From NCBI GenBank assembly GCA_028715505.1, contig JAQURS010000008.1, positions 1 to 41,391 on the forward strand: a stretch of 41,391 nucleotides of DNA, in the 5' to 3' direction. The notes beneath the pieces were generated by a model that did not search any database, was not told the origin of the DNA, and saw only the letters and a program-made list of their open reading frames with translations. Source of the DNA: Patescibacteria group bacterium (lineage in GTDB: Bacteria > Patescibacteriota > Patescibacteriia > 2-12-FULL-60-25). Made by a program: the position numbers and the translations under genes. Below are positions 15,590 to 24,533 of the stretch, in pieces (position 1 is the stretch's first letter; every line of letters starts with the position of its first letter).

Positions 15590-17493
15590 ACGTGCCAATG
15601 GCGGGAGCCCTTATCTTGTTCGCCATCGTAGCGGCAGTCGCGGTCGGTTGCAATAAACAGAACGCGACAAAGGCCATCGCTCCAGATCCGGTTACCGTCA
15701 CGGTCCAAACCGCACAGGATCGGTTCTCGATCGCTTATAGTTTGGATTTTCCCGCCATGATCACGGCCGGGCAAGAGGCAAAGGTGGTGGCCAAAACCAA
15801 TGGCACGCTTTCCGCGGCCGATTTCAAAGTTGGCCAGTCCGTTAGTTTGGGGGATCATCTTTTCAAAATTGACGACGTCAACGGGTCTGCTCCGATCAGC
15901 GGATTCTCCGCTTACCAGATCAAGCAAGCCCAACTGGCCGCGCAGCAGGCTTTCACTTCCTATCAAATGGCGGTAACCAGTTACAACAACCTGGTGATTA
16001 CGTCCGCCAAAGATTTAAAGCAGGCTGAAATCGCCAAAAATCAGGCTTTAACCGGTAAGACCAATCTTTCGCAAACGACGGCTGATTCACTTAAATCAGC
16101 CCAATTGGCGTACGACACGGCCAAAATCGCGACCGAACAGGCTAATTTGGCTTACGAAAACCGCAAGGCGATTAGCAACAAAAGTGCCACCGACACCGCG
16201 ACCAACGCCGGGCTTTCGGCGAAAACGGCGGTTGATAGTTGCAGTTCAATCCTGACTTCTTTGGTTAACACTTTAGATATCGACCGGGATAGGGGAGGTA
16301 TCCAAACCTACAGCAACACTCTAGGCATGGCCGACCCATCGGTCCGCCTCATGGGCAGGGCCGCATACGAAGCCGCGAAAGCCGCCATCGACGCTTATCG
16401 TTTAAACCCTCCCGCCGCTACCCCCGATCAAATCACCTCCGCTTTGGATATCGCGAGTAAAACCAAAGCCCTGGCGGACGCCTCTAAGAAGATTTTGGAC
16501 AATACTCCCCAGTCGGCAGCGTTGCCCATGACTTCCATGGCCGGCGTGTCTTTAAACAGCCTGCAATCGGCCGTGGCCGGCTACCAAACCCAGGCCAACG
16601 CGTTGGTCACCCAACTCACGAATGTTCAGCAGGGAGTGACCAACACCGGGCTAAACAACGACGCGACTTTGGACGGCTTGCAGAAAGCCTACGAACTAGC
16701 GAAACAGCAGGAGCGTTCGGCCGCACAAAATTTAGAAAATTTAAAATCCAGCATAAAGGCCCAAATCGATTCCGCGGATTTCGGGGCGCAAGCCGCAGAC
16801 AACCAATACGCTTCGACGCAATCCAAATTAGACACGCAATTGGCAGTCAGCAAATCGCAAGCCGACTTGGCCGGCATACAATACCAAAACGCGTTGACGG
16901 CTCTGAACAACCTCGTGGACATGCACGAGTCGATCGCGCCCATTTCCGGCGTAATTACAAAAAAATACGCCGATAATGGCGCCACCGTCTCCGCTGGCCA
17001 GGTCATCGCCGTAATCGACACGACGGATGATATAAAGATCCAATTCTTCATCGATCAAAGCCATCTAGATGCCGTCCGGCCCGGGTTGGGCATTACAGTC
17101 AAAAACAGCGATGGTCAGCAGGCCTCGGGTACGATATTGGCCGTCACGCCACAAGCCGACGCGGTCACGAAACGCTTCTTGGTCGAAGCCAAAACCATTG
17201 GGGATGCCAAGGCTGACCTGACTCTGGGCACCATCGCGACCGTAACCTTGCCCCTCATAAAAATCGCTCCCCAAGGCTCATTACTCTTGCCGCTTTCGGC
17301 CGTTGACATCGGACAAAACGGCGCGAGTATTTTCGTGATGGACAGCGAAAAAGCGAAAAAAGTCGACATTAAAATCGGCCGGATAGAAGGGGAAACCGCC
17401 GAAGTCATCGTCCAGCTGCCGGAAGACGCCAAAATAATCGTAGACGGCAATAAACTCGTCCAGGACGGGGATACCGTCAAAGTAGCGCGATAA
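15553..17493 (+). CDS. RND efflux periplasmic-adaptor (HlyD/MFP) lipoprotein
   Basis: 646 residues, much longer than the usual 350-450. A hydrophobic N-terminus (LILFAIVAAVAVGC) ends in a lipobox with Cys about residue 33, so it should be lipid-anchored after signal peptidase II. The two halves of the barrel-sandwich domain are at about 75-105 and 460-485 (APISGVITKKYADNG). Between them lies a very long Ala/Gln/Lys-rich helical region (about 110-450). Beta-barrel and membrane-proximal domains close the protein. The length suggests an extended alpha-hairpin. The start could also be the ATG at 15565; neither has a Shine-Dalgarno and translation is probably coupled to marR. It links the RND pump to an exit duct. 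Confidence 0.92.
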   Translation: MQKNMSVQGKQINVPMAGALILFAIVAAVAVGCNKQNATKAIAPDPVTVTVQTAQDRFSIAYSLDFPAMITAGQEAKVVAKTNGTLSAADFKVGQSVSLGDHLFKIDDVNGSAPISGFSAYQIKQAQLAAQQAFTSYQMAVTSYNNLVITSAKDLKQAEIAKNQALTGKTNLSQTTADSLKSAQLAYDTAKIATEQANLAYENRKAISNKSATDTATNAGLSAKTAVDSCSSILTSLVNTLDIDRDRGGIQTYSNTLGMADPSVRLMGRAAYEAAKAAIDAYRLNPPAATPDQITSALDIASKTKALADASKKILDNTPQSAALPMTSMAGVSLNSLQSAVAGYQTQANALVTQLTNVQQGVTNTGLNNDATLDGLQKAYELAKQQERSAAQNLENLKSSIKAQIDSADFGAQAADNQYASTQSKLDTQLAVSKSQADLAGIQYQNALTALNNLVDMHESIAPISGVITKKYADNGATVSAGQVIAVIDTTDDIKIQFFIDQSHLDAVRPGLGITVKNSDGQQASGTILAVTPQADAVTKRFLVEAKTIGDAKADLTLGTIATVTLPLIKIAPQGSLLLPLSAVDIGQNGASIFVMDSEKAKKVDIKIGRIEGETAEVIVQLPEDAKIIVDGNKLVQDGDTVKVAR

Positions 17494-17496
17494 GTT

Positions 17497-20400
17497 ATGG
17501 ATCAAACCCCCATGGACCAGAACAATCAGCCGGTCACGCCGTTCCAATCCGAATCCAACCCGGCCGAAAAACAAAATGTGTCTTCCGACCATTTGTATTT
17601 GGAGAGTCTTACGTTTGACCCGAAATTGCGCAAGAGCTGGTTAAACTTTTTCGTAAGCAATTTCAGAGTCGTCATCCTCATCATTATCCTTCTGACGGGT
17701 TGGGGGATATATTCGTTCGCTTCACTGCCTCGCGAGTCCAATCCTGAAGTCAAAATCCCGATCGCCGTCGTCGTAACAACTTATCCTGGCGCGTCCCCGG
17801 CCGACATGGAAGAACTCGTGACAAAAAAAATAGAAACTTCGATAGCCGGTCTTAAGGGCATAAGTAAAATTACGTCGAATTCCGCCAACTCAGTCTCATC
17901 CATCCGGGTGGAATTTGATTCTTCAGTCAACCTGGACGATGCCATGCGCAGTTTGCGCGACCAGGTTAATGATTCAAAAAAGAATCTGCCGGCCGACGCT
18001 AACGATCCAAGCGTCATGGCCGTGTCATTGGACGACTCTCCGATTTGGATAGCTTCGTTCAGCAGCCCCGTGGACGGTTTCACTTTGCGTAAGGAAGCGG
18101 ACGACATAAAAGACGAACTGGAAAAAATCCCCGGCGTCCGACAGGTGAACATCTCGGGCGGAGACCAAAGGGAATTCGAGATCGCCTATGATCCGCAAAA
18201 ACTGACTTATTACAACCTTTCGCCGGACCAGGCCAACCAATTGGTCAAAGCCGCGAACTTAGCCGTGCCGGCCGGATCATTCGAAGGCCAAAAATATTCC
18301 TTCCCGGTTCGGGCGGACGGCCGGTTTTGGACGGATGAAGCCTTAGGTAACTTACCCTTATTACATACGGATGACGGGGCCCAGGTCCTGCTCCGGGATA
18401 TTGCCACCGTCAAAGAAAACGCCATTGAGAAAACGGTTTTTTCGCGTTATGCCCATGACGGCCAAACTTCACAAGAAAACGTTACGATACAAGTTGTGAA
18501 AAAAACCGGCGGCAACATCATCCAAACGGTCGGGGAAGTGCAATCAAAGATGGATGAAATGGTGGGTAAGATGCCTAAAGGCACGTCGTATGGAGTTATC
18601 GTAAGTTATGCCGACCAAATCAATAGCGATTTCAGCCACCTGATAAGAGACTTCCTGTTGACCATTATCCTTGTGGCTTTAGTGCTGTTTTTAATAGTTG
18701 GTTTCAAGGAAGCCTTCGTGGCAGGCCTGGCGGTCCCATTGGTTTTCTTCGCGACTTTCGGAGTCATGGGCCTGATCGGGGTCACGCTCAATTTCCTCTC
18801 CATGTTTTCGCTCATTCTGGCCTTGGGTTTATTGGTGGATGACGCGATTGTGGTGGTCAGCGCCACCAAGCAGTACATGAATACGGGTAAATTTACACCT
18901 GAAGAGGCGGTTTTGTTGGTTCTGAATGATTTTAAGGTCGTCTTAACGACAACCACGTTGACGACGGTCTGGGCCTTTTTGCCGCTTTTGGTTTCGACGG
19001 GCATTATCGGCGAATTCATAAAATCCATCCCAATTACCGTCTCAACCACGCTAATCGCGTCCCTCTTCATCGCCTTATTCATTAATCATCCTTTGGCCGC
19101 GGTCCTGGAACGCATCCGCCTGACTAAAAATTTCTTTTTCGTGATCCTATCAGGCTTAGCCTTACTGGCACTCGGCCTGGGCATGGTCGCTTTCCCGTAT
19201 GGCTTGGCCATAGCCGTTATCCCGACTGTGGCTTTGGGCATCCTCTTGCGTTGGTACATGCGGGGCGGCAAGGGGAGACTGGAGGGAAATCAGCGGCTTT
19301 CCGAAGCCGAATGGCGTGATGATGATTTGATTAAGCAAAAACTCAAGTCGCAAGCCAATGGACATGAAAGCGGGTTCTGGACCAAACTCATGCACGGCAT
19401 AGTAAATTTCGACCGGTTGGTGCCCGTTTACGAAAAATATTTACGAAAAATCCTGGCCACCAAACGGACGCGTTGGATGACTTTGGGATCTATTTTCCTG
19501 CTCTTTTGCGCGGCTGTCGCTTTGCCGTTGACCGGGGCCGTTCAAAGCGAGTTTTTCCCTCGCACCGATTCAGATACGATCAGCATCAGCATTGAAGCGC
19601 CTACCGGCCTCAAGTTGGATGAAACAGACGGCATCGTGCGCAAAGTCGAAGGAAAACTATTGTCTTACCCGGAAATCAGCAGCTACTCGGCCATTATTGG
19701 CAATGGGGGAGCCGGGAGCCAGCTTTCAACAGGTTCCAGCAACTCAAGCAACCTAGCCAACATCACCATCAAGCTTAAAGATTCTTCCGAACGTAAACGC
19801 AGATCTTTTGAGATCTCGGACGCCATGCAAAAAGATTTCAACAATATCCGAGAAGCAACGATAACGGCTTCGGCCCAAAGCATGGGCCCGCCGGCCGGCT
19901 CTGATTTTGAAGCCCAAATTTCGGGTGATGATTTGCAGGAACTGGATAAAATTGCCCAGGAACTGAAACCGGAGCTGGCTTCCATTAACGGGGTGGTGAA
20001 CCCGCAAATCTCGTTAAAGATGGCTCCTGCCGATTACACGTTCATGCTTGATCCGGCCCGCCTGGAACTTTATAACCTGAACGCCGCATATGTCGGATCC
20101 GTCCTGCGCACGGCCATCGCGGGCACCGAAGTCACGACCGTCATCTTGGACGGCCAAGAAGTTCCCGTAACCGCCCGTTTCGATAAGACCAAAATTCCAA
20201 ACCTGGAAGCCATCCAGAACATACAAATCCTGAACAACGCGAAACAGCCGGTATTTTTGAAGGATGTGGCCACAATTCAGTTGGAACCGTCGGTCGACGC
20301 CATAACCCGCATCGATAAAAAAAGGACGACTGTGCTGACAGCTAGCGTGAATGGGGCAAATAAACCAGCCAATGTAGTGAAGGAGTTCCAGGACCGCGTA

Positions 20401-21006
20401 GCTCGGAACCACAAACTACCGGAAGGCTACTCCATAAACTACGGGGGCCAAAACGAACAAAATACCGAATCGGTGACTTCGATCCTGAAGGCCATGATCA
20501 TCGCCGTTTTGCTCATCATCTCGACCTTGGTGATCCAATTCAACTCATTCCGCAAATCGCTGATAGTCTTAGTTACCATACCCCTGGGTTTGATTGGCGT
20601 ATTCTTCGGCTTAGCCCTTACCGGCATCACCTTGTCATTTCCCGGCCTAATCGGCATTGTCGCCCTGTTTGGGATCGTGGTGAAAAACGCGATCATTCTG
20701 GTGGATAAAATCAACCTTAACCTTAAAAGCGGCATTCCCTTTACGGAATCAATCGTGGACGCTGGCAAATCGAGGCTTGAAGCCATCTTTATAACTTCAA
20801 TCTGCACCATTCTGGGCATGATTCCGATTACGCTTTCCAACGCCACTTGGACGGCTTTAGGAAGTGCCGTGATTTTCGGACTCATACTTTCGTCTTTCTT
20901 CACGCTGTTCATAGTACCAACCCTCTTCATGACGTTCGTTAAAGATAATGCCCGCCGAAACGATGGGCCCGTCAACGAACCGGAACCCAGCAGGGCTACC
21001 CTATAA
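17497..21006 (+). CDS. RND-family (AcrB/HAE1-like) multidrug efflux pump
   Basis: 1169 residues against about 1050 for AcrB. It is a proton-driven exporter. The TM4 proton relay is intact (GLLVDDAIVVV), as is the partner Lys in TM10 (IVVKNAIILVDK). Two large extracellular porter domains follow TM1 and TM7. It differs in an N-terminal cytosolic extension of about 60 residues and in about 100 extra residues after TM6, including two added hydrophobic helices (FFFVILSGLALLALGLGMV, LAIAVIPTVALGILL) and a charged loop. It therefore may have 14 membrane helices. Three bases separate it from the adaptor gene. No TolC-like outer-membrane factor is in the window. Confidence 0.95.
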   Translation: MDQTPMDQNNQPVTPFQSESNPAEKQNVSSDHLYLESLTFDPKLRKSWLNFFVSNFRVVILIIILLTGWGIYSFASLPRESNPEVKIPIAVVVTTYPGASPADMEELVTKKIETSIAGLKGISKITSNSANSVSSIRVEFDSSVNLDDAMRSLRDQVNDSKKNLPADANDPSVMAVSLDDSPIWIASFSSPVDGFTLRKEADDIKDELEKIPGVRQVNISGGDQREFEIAYDPQKLTYYNLSPDQANQLVKAANLAVPAGSFEGQKYSFPVRADGRFWTDEALGNLPLLHTDDGAQVLLRDIATVKENAIEKTVFSRYAHDGQTSQENVTIQVVKKTGGNIIQTVGEVQSKMDEMVGKMPKGTSYGVIVSYADQINSDFSHLIRDFLLTIILVALVLFLIVGFKEAFVAGLAVPLVFFATFGVMGLIGVTLNFLSMFSLILALGLLVDDAIVVVSATKQYMNTGKFTPEEAVLLVLNDFKVVLTTTTLTTVWAFLPLLVSTGIIGEFIKSIPITVSTTLIASLFIALFINHPLAAVLERIRLTKNFFFVILSGLALLALGLGMVAFPYGLAIAVIPTVALGILLRWYMRGGKGRLEGNQRLSEAEWRDDDLIKQKLKSQANGHESGFWTKLMHGIVNFDRLVPVYEKYLRKILATKRTRWMTLGSIFLLFCAAVALPLTGAVQSEFFPRTDSDTISISIEAPTGLKLDETDGIVRKVEGKLLSYPEISSYSAIIGNGGAGSQLSTGSSNSSNLANITIKLKDSSERKRRSFEISDAMQKDFNNIREATITASAQSMGPPAGSDFEAQISGDDLQELDKIAQELKPELASINGVVNPQISLKMAPADYTFMLDPARLELYNLNAAYVGSVLRTAIAGTEVTTVILDGQEVPVTARFDKTKIPNLEAIQNIQILNNAKQPVFLKDVATIQLEPSVDAITRIDKKRTTVLTASVNGANKPANVVKEFQDRVARNHKLPEGYSINYGGQNEQNTESVTSILKAMIIAVLLIISTLVIQFNSFRKSLIVLVTIPLGLIGVFFGLALTGITLSFPGLIGIVALFGIVVKNAIILVDKINLNLKSGIPFTESIVDAGKSRLEAIFITSICTILGMIPITLSNATWTALGSAVIFGLILSSFFTLFIVPTLFMTFVKDNARRNDGPVNEPEPSRATL

Positions 21007-21008
21007 TA

Positions 21009-21038
21009 AAAAGAGACGTCATAAGCGTCTCTTTTTTA
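21009..21038 (+). terminator. Terminator of the RND operon
   Basis: 10-bp stem AAAAGAGACG (21009-21018) / CGTCTCTTTT (21026-21035), loop TCATAAG, then further T. It closes the marR-adaptor-pump operon. Confidence 0.9.
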
Positions 21039-21092
21039 TCTCATTGGTTGCCGCTTCCGTATATACAAAATTTGCCCCATTTTGGCCATAAC

Positions 21093-21101
21093 TGCTATCA
21101 T
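21093..21101 (+). promoter_or_regulatory. Extended -10 promoter of the second Nudix gene
   Basis: TGC-TATCAT (21093-21101), with TTGCCC about 18 bp upstream as a weak -35. Eleven bases to the ATG at 21113 leave a leader of only about 4-5 nt. Confidence 0.5.
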
Positions 21102-21112
21102 TTCCAAACGAT

Positions 21113-21511
21113 ATGCCTAAGATAATAATCGTGTCCGGACCAGTGATCGTTGAAGACGGAAAAGTCCTGGTGAATAAGCACGGCGACACGAACTTTTGGA
21201 AATTTTGTGGCGGCCGGGTGGAAAACTTCGACCAAAATTTGATCGATGCGGCCAAACGCGAAGCCAAAGAAGAAGTCGGACTTGATCTGGAGATCTCCGA
21301 CAAGGATCCTTTCATCATGTACACCACCAAGGAAACGGAAAAGGGGACGATTGACGTCATTCTGGTTCATTTCCTGGCCAAACGGACCGGGGAGGTGAAG
21401 CTCGGCGCGGATATCCGCGAATCGGCCTGGCTCGATATAAGCCAATTACCGGACGATTTGGCGGCAAACATCAAACCAGCTTTGGAACATTATGGTTTCT
21501 TGAAACAATAA
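21113..21511 (+). CDS. Nudix hydrolase with a slightly degenerate Nudix box
   Basis: 132 residues, a single Nudix domain. The box reads GGRVENFDQNLIDAAK + REAKEEVGL. The catalytic REUxEExGU half is intact, but the first half has one extra residue and Asp in place of the usual first Glu. The opening KIIIVSGPVIVEDGKVLV and the ending with LAKRTGEVKLG fit MutT-like members of the family acting on nucleoside diphosphate compounds. Substrate cannot be told. It has no Shine-Dalgarno, and an extended -10 lies just upstream. It is separate from the RND operon, which terminates before it. Confidence 0.88.
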   Translation: MPKIIIVSGPVIVEDGKVLVNKHGDTNFWKFCGGRVENFDQNLIDAAKREAKEEVGLDLEISDKDPFIMYTTKETEKGTIDVILVHFLAKRTGEVKLGADIRESAWLDISQLPDDLAANIKPALEHYGFLKQ

Positions 21512-21545
21512 AAACGGAGGAACTCGCTAATTCAGTTTAAGCTTC

Positions 21546-21558
21546 TGCTAAATAAAAT
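21546..21558 (+). promoter_or_regulatory. Putative promoter of the ABC exporter operon
   Basis: Two overlapping -10 candidates: TGC-TAAATA (21546-21554) and TAAAAT (21553-21558). The second is five bases before the ATG at 21564. Either gives a leaderless or near-leaderless mRNA. Confidence 0.45.
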
Positions 21559-21563
21559 CTAAT

Positions 21564-22361
21564 ATGATTGAAGTCAAAGAACTGACCAAACAGTTCGGCC
21601 AATTTACGGCCGTGGATAAGATTTCTTTCGACGTGAAGCCGGGAGAAATTTTCGCGTTCTTAGGCCCGAACGGGGCCGGCAAAACGACTACCATTAAAAT
21701 GCTGACGACCCTGACGCATCCCTCGTCGGGCAGCATGCGCCTAAACGGTTATGATCCGGTTAAAAATCCCACTGAGGCGCGCCAATCTTTTGGAATCGTC
21801 TTCCAGGATCCAAGTTTGGACGACGAATTGACGGCCATGGAAAACATGGAATTCCACGCCGTGCTTTACGGAATCTCGAAAGCCGAACGGAAAAAGAGGA
21901 TCGAGAGCCTTCTCAATTTCGTGGAACTCTGGGACAGGAGGAATGATTTGGCGAAAACTTTTTCCGGGGGCATGCGTAGAAGGTTGGAAATCGCGCGCGG
22001 TTTGCTTCATCACCCCAAAATCCTATTTTTGGACGAACCCACGCTTGGGCTTGATCCGCAAACCAGGAACCACATCTGGAGTTACGCCGTTAAACTCAGC
22101 CGAGACGAAGGCATGACCGTCTTTTTCACCACGCATTACATGGAAGAAGCCGAACAGAACGCGGATCGCATAGCCATTATCGACCACGGCCAGATCGTGG
22201 CCATGGGCACATCCGAAGATTTAAGGAACCAAACCAATAAAGCGACCTTGGAAGAGGCTTTCATCGAGCTGACCGGATCCGAAATCAGGGAAGAGCAGGC
22301 AAGTAGCATGGACCAAATGCGCATGCGCCGCCGCGCTTGGAGTAACAAAAAAATAATATGA
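21564..22361 (+). CDS. ABC exporter ATPase, DrrA/ABC-2 type
   Basis: 265 residues, one ABC domain. Walker A GPNGAGKTTTIKML (about residue 36), Q-loop IVFQDPSLDDEL, signature TFSGGMRRRLEIARG, Walker B ILFLDEPTLGLDPQTR, switch His in TTHYMEEAE. The C-terminal part with DHGQIVAMGTSEDLR and LEEAFIELTG is typical of the daunorubicin-resistance/ABC-2 exporter subfamily. It overlaps the permease gene by four bases (ATGA), so the two subunits are translationally coupled. Substrate could be a drug, lipid or polysaccharide; the sequence does not decide. The last 25 residues are basic and not conserved in the family as I know it. Confidence 0.95.
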   Translation: MIEVKELTKQFGQFTAVDKISFDVKPGEIFAFLGPNGAGKTTTIKMLTTLTHPSSGSMRLNGYDPVKNPTEARQSFGIVFQDPSLDDELTAMENMEFHAVLYGISKAERKKRIESLLNFVELWDRRNDLAKTFSGGMRRRLEIARGLLHHPKILFLDEPTLGLDPQTRNHIWSYAVKLSRDEGMTVFFTTHYMEEAEQNADRIAIIDHGQIVAMGTSEDLRNQTNKATLEEAFIELTGSEIREEQASSMDQMRMRRRAWSNKKII

Positions 22362-23104
22362 ACGCCATCTATATTCTTTGGCTCCGCCAACTTATCCGTT
22401 ATTTCAGGTCAAAATCCCGCATCATCGGTTCGTTGGCCCAACCTTTGCTCTTCCTAATAGCGCTTGGTTTTGGCTTTGGACCGATTTATACCAAAGCCGG
22501 GGGAGGCAACTACATCCAATTCCTTGTACCCGGCATTGTCGGCATGAGTATCATGTTCACGGCCGTATTCATGGGCATCGAAATGATCTGGGACAGGAAA
22601 TTCGGTTTCCTCAAGGAAACCATGGTCGCGCCGGTTTCGCGCTTCAGCATCATGCTAGGCAGGATCCTGGGCGGAGCCACGGTCGCCACGCTCCAAGGAG
22701 TCTTGGTAATGATCATCTCAATCTTCGTTGGCTTTAGGTTAGACAACTGGTTCCTAGTGATTCCCGCTGTCGTGGTCATGTTCCTGATCGCGCTGATCTT
22801 CACCACACTTGGGACGGCCATCGCTTCCATCATGGAAGACATGCAAGGATTCCAACTCATCATCAACTTCCTGATCATGCCCATGTTCTTCCTTTCCGGG
22901 GCCCTTTTCCCATTAACCGGCTTGCCTCCAGCCGTCACGGCAATCGCTTTGATCGACCCGCTTTCTTACGGCGTGGATGCTTTAAGGGGCATACTCTTGG
23001 GCGCTTCGCACATAAGCATGCCGCTCAACATCGTAGTGAGTTTGGGAGTTTGGGCCATCCTGCTCGGGATCGGCTCTATCTTGTTCGCGAAAATGGAAGC
23101 TTAA
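22358..23104 (+). CDS. ABC-2 type exporter permease
   Basis: 248 residues with six hydrophobic helices, the ABC-2 membrane fold. The N-terminus is a cytosolic amphipathic helix (YILWLRQLIRYFRSKSRI), followed by QPLLFLIALGFGF. Between helices 2 and 3 is FGFLKETMVAPVSR, the coupling-helix region. The PMFFLSGALFPLTGLP stretch between helices 5 and 6 is the ABC-2 signature. It pairs with the ATPase encoded just upstream to form the exporter. The last four bases overlap the end of the convergent 3D-domain gene. Confidence 0.94.
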   Translation: MNAIYILWLRQLIRYFRSKSRIIGSLAQPLLFLIALGFGFGPIYTKAGGGNYIQFLVPGIVGMSIMFTAVFMGIEMIWDRKFGFLKETMVAPVSRFSIMLGRILGGATVATLQGVLVMIISIFVGFRLDNWFLVIPAVVVMFLIALIFTTLGTAIASIMEDMQGFQLIINFLIMPMFFLSGALFPLTGLPPAVTAIALIDPLSYGVDALRGILLGASHISMPLNIVVSLGVWAILLGIGSILFAKMEA

Positions 23105-23634
23105 TAGATTTCCAGCTTGATGTATTTGACGCCGTAACGCACGGCTTGCCCGCGGGTCGGCATCCAAACGTCGACCCGATTGTAAAAACGGTCATTCATC
23201 CGATCGCGCACGACGAAAAGTTCGTCGCCGTATAGTTCGGGTATTTTGACGACCGTGTGTAAAGGCAAAAAGTTTGAGGCGATGGTATTGGTCGCGCCGT
23301 ATAAGGCATAGCTTTGGCAAACGTCATATCCGGTCGCCGTCTCGCAAGGGGAGTTGTCCGTTTGATTAACGTCGCTCGAGTAAGCCGTCGAAAGCACTTT
23401 GACGATTTGCTTGGGTTGCCTGGCTGGACGGCAAACCGGAAGTTCCTGGCTGGGCGCCCAAACCAGTCTTAGGATCGGAAGTTTGGGGGAAACCGCCACA
23501 ATGGCCACGCTTGATGCGAAAATAATCAGAATAATGATGACGACCGCTAAAAAAACCCAAGCTTGTACGTCCAAGGGGGTTTTTAAGTTTGTTTTATCGT
23601 GTGACTGCCGCAAAATACGTTTTTTAACAAGCAT
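23101..23634 (-). CDS. Membrane-anchored 3D-domain (RlpA/MltA-like) protein
   Basis: 177 residues from the chosen ATG. A basic N-terminus and one hydrophobic helix (about residues 25-48) anchor it, with the rest outside. The C-terminal 100 residues form a 3D-type double-psi beta-barrel: KVLSTAYSSD near its start, then FLPLHTVVKIPELYG, FVVRDRM and the signature DRFYNRVDVWMPT, ending GVKYIKLEIY. Related domains in MltA and Rpf-like proteins act on peptidoglycan. Two pairs of cysteines sit before the core. The start at 23634 (MLVKKRIL) is preferred because a perfect extended -10 lies across the codons further upstream. Its stop overlaps the ABC permease stop. Confidence 0.85.
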   Translation of the reverse strand: MLVKKRILRQSHDKTNLKTPLDVQAWVFLAVVIIILIIFASSVAIVAVSPKLPILRLVWAPSQELPVCRPARQPKQIVKVLSTAYSSDVNQTDNSPCETATGYDVCQSYALYGATNTIASNFLPLHTVVKIPELYGDELFVVRDRMNDRFYNRVDVWMPTRGQAVRYGVKYIKLEIY

Positions 23635-23641
23635 TGACATC

Positions 23642-23650
23642 ATTATATCA
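23642..23650 (-). promoter_or_regulatory. Extended -10 promoter of the 3D-domain gene
   Basis: On the reverse strand TGA-TATAAT (23650 down to 23642), seven bases before the ATG at 23634. It rules out the in-frame ATG at 23664 as the main start. Confidence 0.75.
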
Positions 23651-23694
23651 CGCGAGATGGACAAACGCCCCGACTGGTGGCTAAATATGTCCGT

Positions 23695-24477
23695 ATGACA
23701 GAAAATTCAGCGTCCGAGCCAAAGAAAAATTACGCGCTTATAACCGGCGCCTCTTCCGGCATCGGCCAGGCTTTCGCCAAAGTGCTCGCTTCCAAGAAGA
23801 AGCCTTTGATCCTGATTGGCCGGGACGAGCAAAAACTCAAAGCTCTTTCGGAAGAACTCAGGTCCAGAGAGGGGATTGACGTGAGATTTTTGCCCATCGA
23901 TCTGGCCCGTTCCAAAGAGCTCCCCTTATTGCCCGGTAAACTACAGAACATGGGAATCACGATCGACGTACTCGTGAACAACGCCGGTTTCGGGAAATTC
24001 GGCCGCGAGGAAGAAGTCCGTTACGAAGACGCCCTTAACATGGTCAACCTGAACTGCCGCGCCTTGCTGGCTTTAACCAAACTATTCCTCCCCGAGATGG
24101 TTAGGCGGCACAAAGGAGCGATCATCAACGTGGCTTCCACGGCCGGTTTCGCGCCTTGGCCCGACATGGCGACTTACGCGGCCACCAAAGCCTTCGTCAT
24201 CAGCTATTCCGAAAGCTTGGCCGAAGAACTTAAAAGCACGGGCGTCAAAATAGTTTGCACATGCCCCGGGCCGGTAGCCACTGCGTTCCAAGAGCGCGCT
24301 GGGATGAAGGTTGATTTGAATGAATATAAAAATTACGCGGATCCGCAAACCATAGTGGAGGAAACTTTGGGCGCCTTGAAATCAAATAAGACTTTGGTTA
24401 TCACCGGCCGTTCAACCGGTAAAACTAAATGGGCGCTCAGGTTCTTGCCCCGCTCGCTTGTTTCAAAAATCATTTAG
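23695..24477 (+). CDS. Short-chain dehydrogenase/reductase (classical SDR)
   Basis: 260 residues. The Rossmann cofactor loop TGASSGIG lies at residues 17-24, then LIGRDEQKL, and NNAGFG near residue 94. The catalytic Ser is in NVASTAGF (about 148), with Tyr161 and Lys165 in YAATK. CPGPVATAF is the usual post-catalytic loop. The Arg in GRDEQ after strand 2 suggests NADPH. It resembles the DltE/YqjQ-like soluble SDRs; the substrate is unknown. The start at ATG 23695 is preferred to the GTG at 23677 because TAAATA (23682-23687) looks like its -10, again close to the start codon. Confidence 0.92.
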   Translation: MTENSASEPKKNYALITGASSGIGQAFAKVLASKKKPLILIGRDEQKLKALSEELRSREGIDVRFLPIDLARSKELPLLPGKLQNMGITIDVLVNNAGFGKFGREEEVRYEDALNMVNLNCRALLALTKLFLPEMVRRHKGAIINVASTAGFAPWPDMATYAATKAFVISYSESLAEELKSTGVKIVCTCPGPVATAFQERAGMKVDLNEYKNYADPQTIVEETLGALKSNKTLVITGRSTGKTKWALRFLPRSLVSKII

Positions 24478-24510
24478 ACGACCCAAGAAGTTAAGCTGCC
24501 GAAGCTTTTG

Positions 24511-24519
24511 TGCTATACT
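24511..24519 (+). promoter_or_regulatory. Extended -10 promoter of the Cys-rich membrane protein gene
   Basis: TGC-TATACT (24511-24519). The start would fall near 24526, so the out-of-frame ATG at 24521 is not transcribed and ATG 24534 is the first start codon. Confidence 0.6.
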
Positions 24520-24533
24520 TATGGCAGTCTTTT

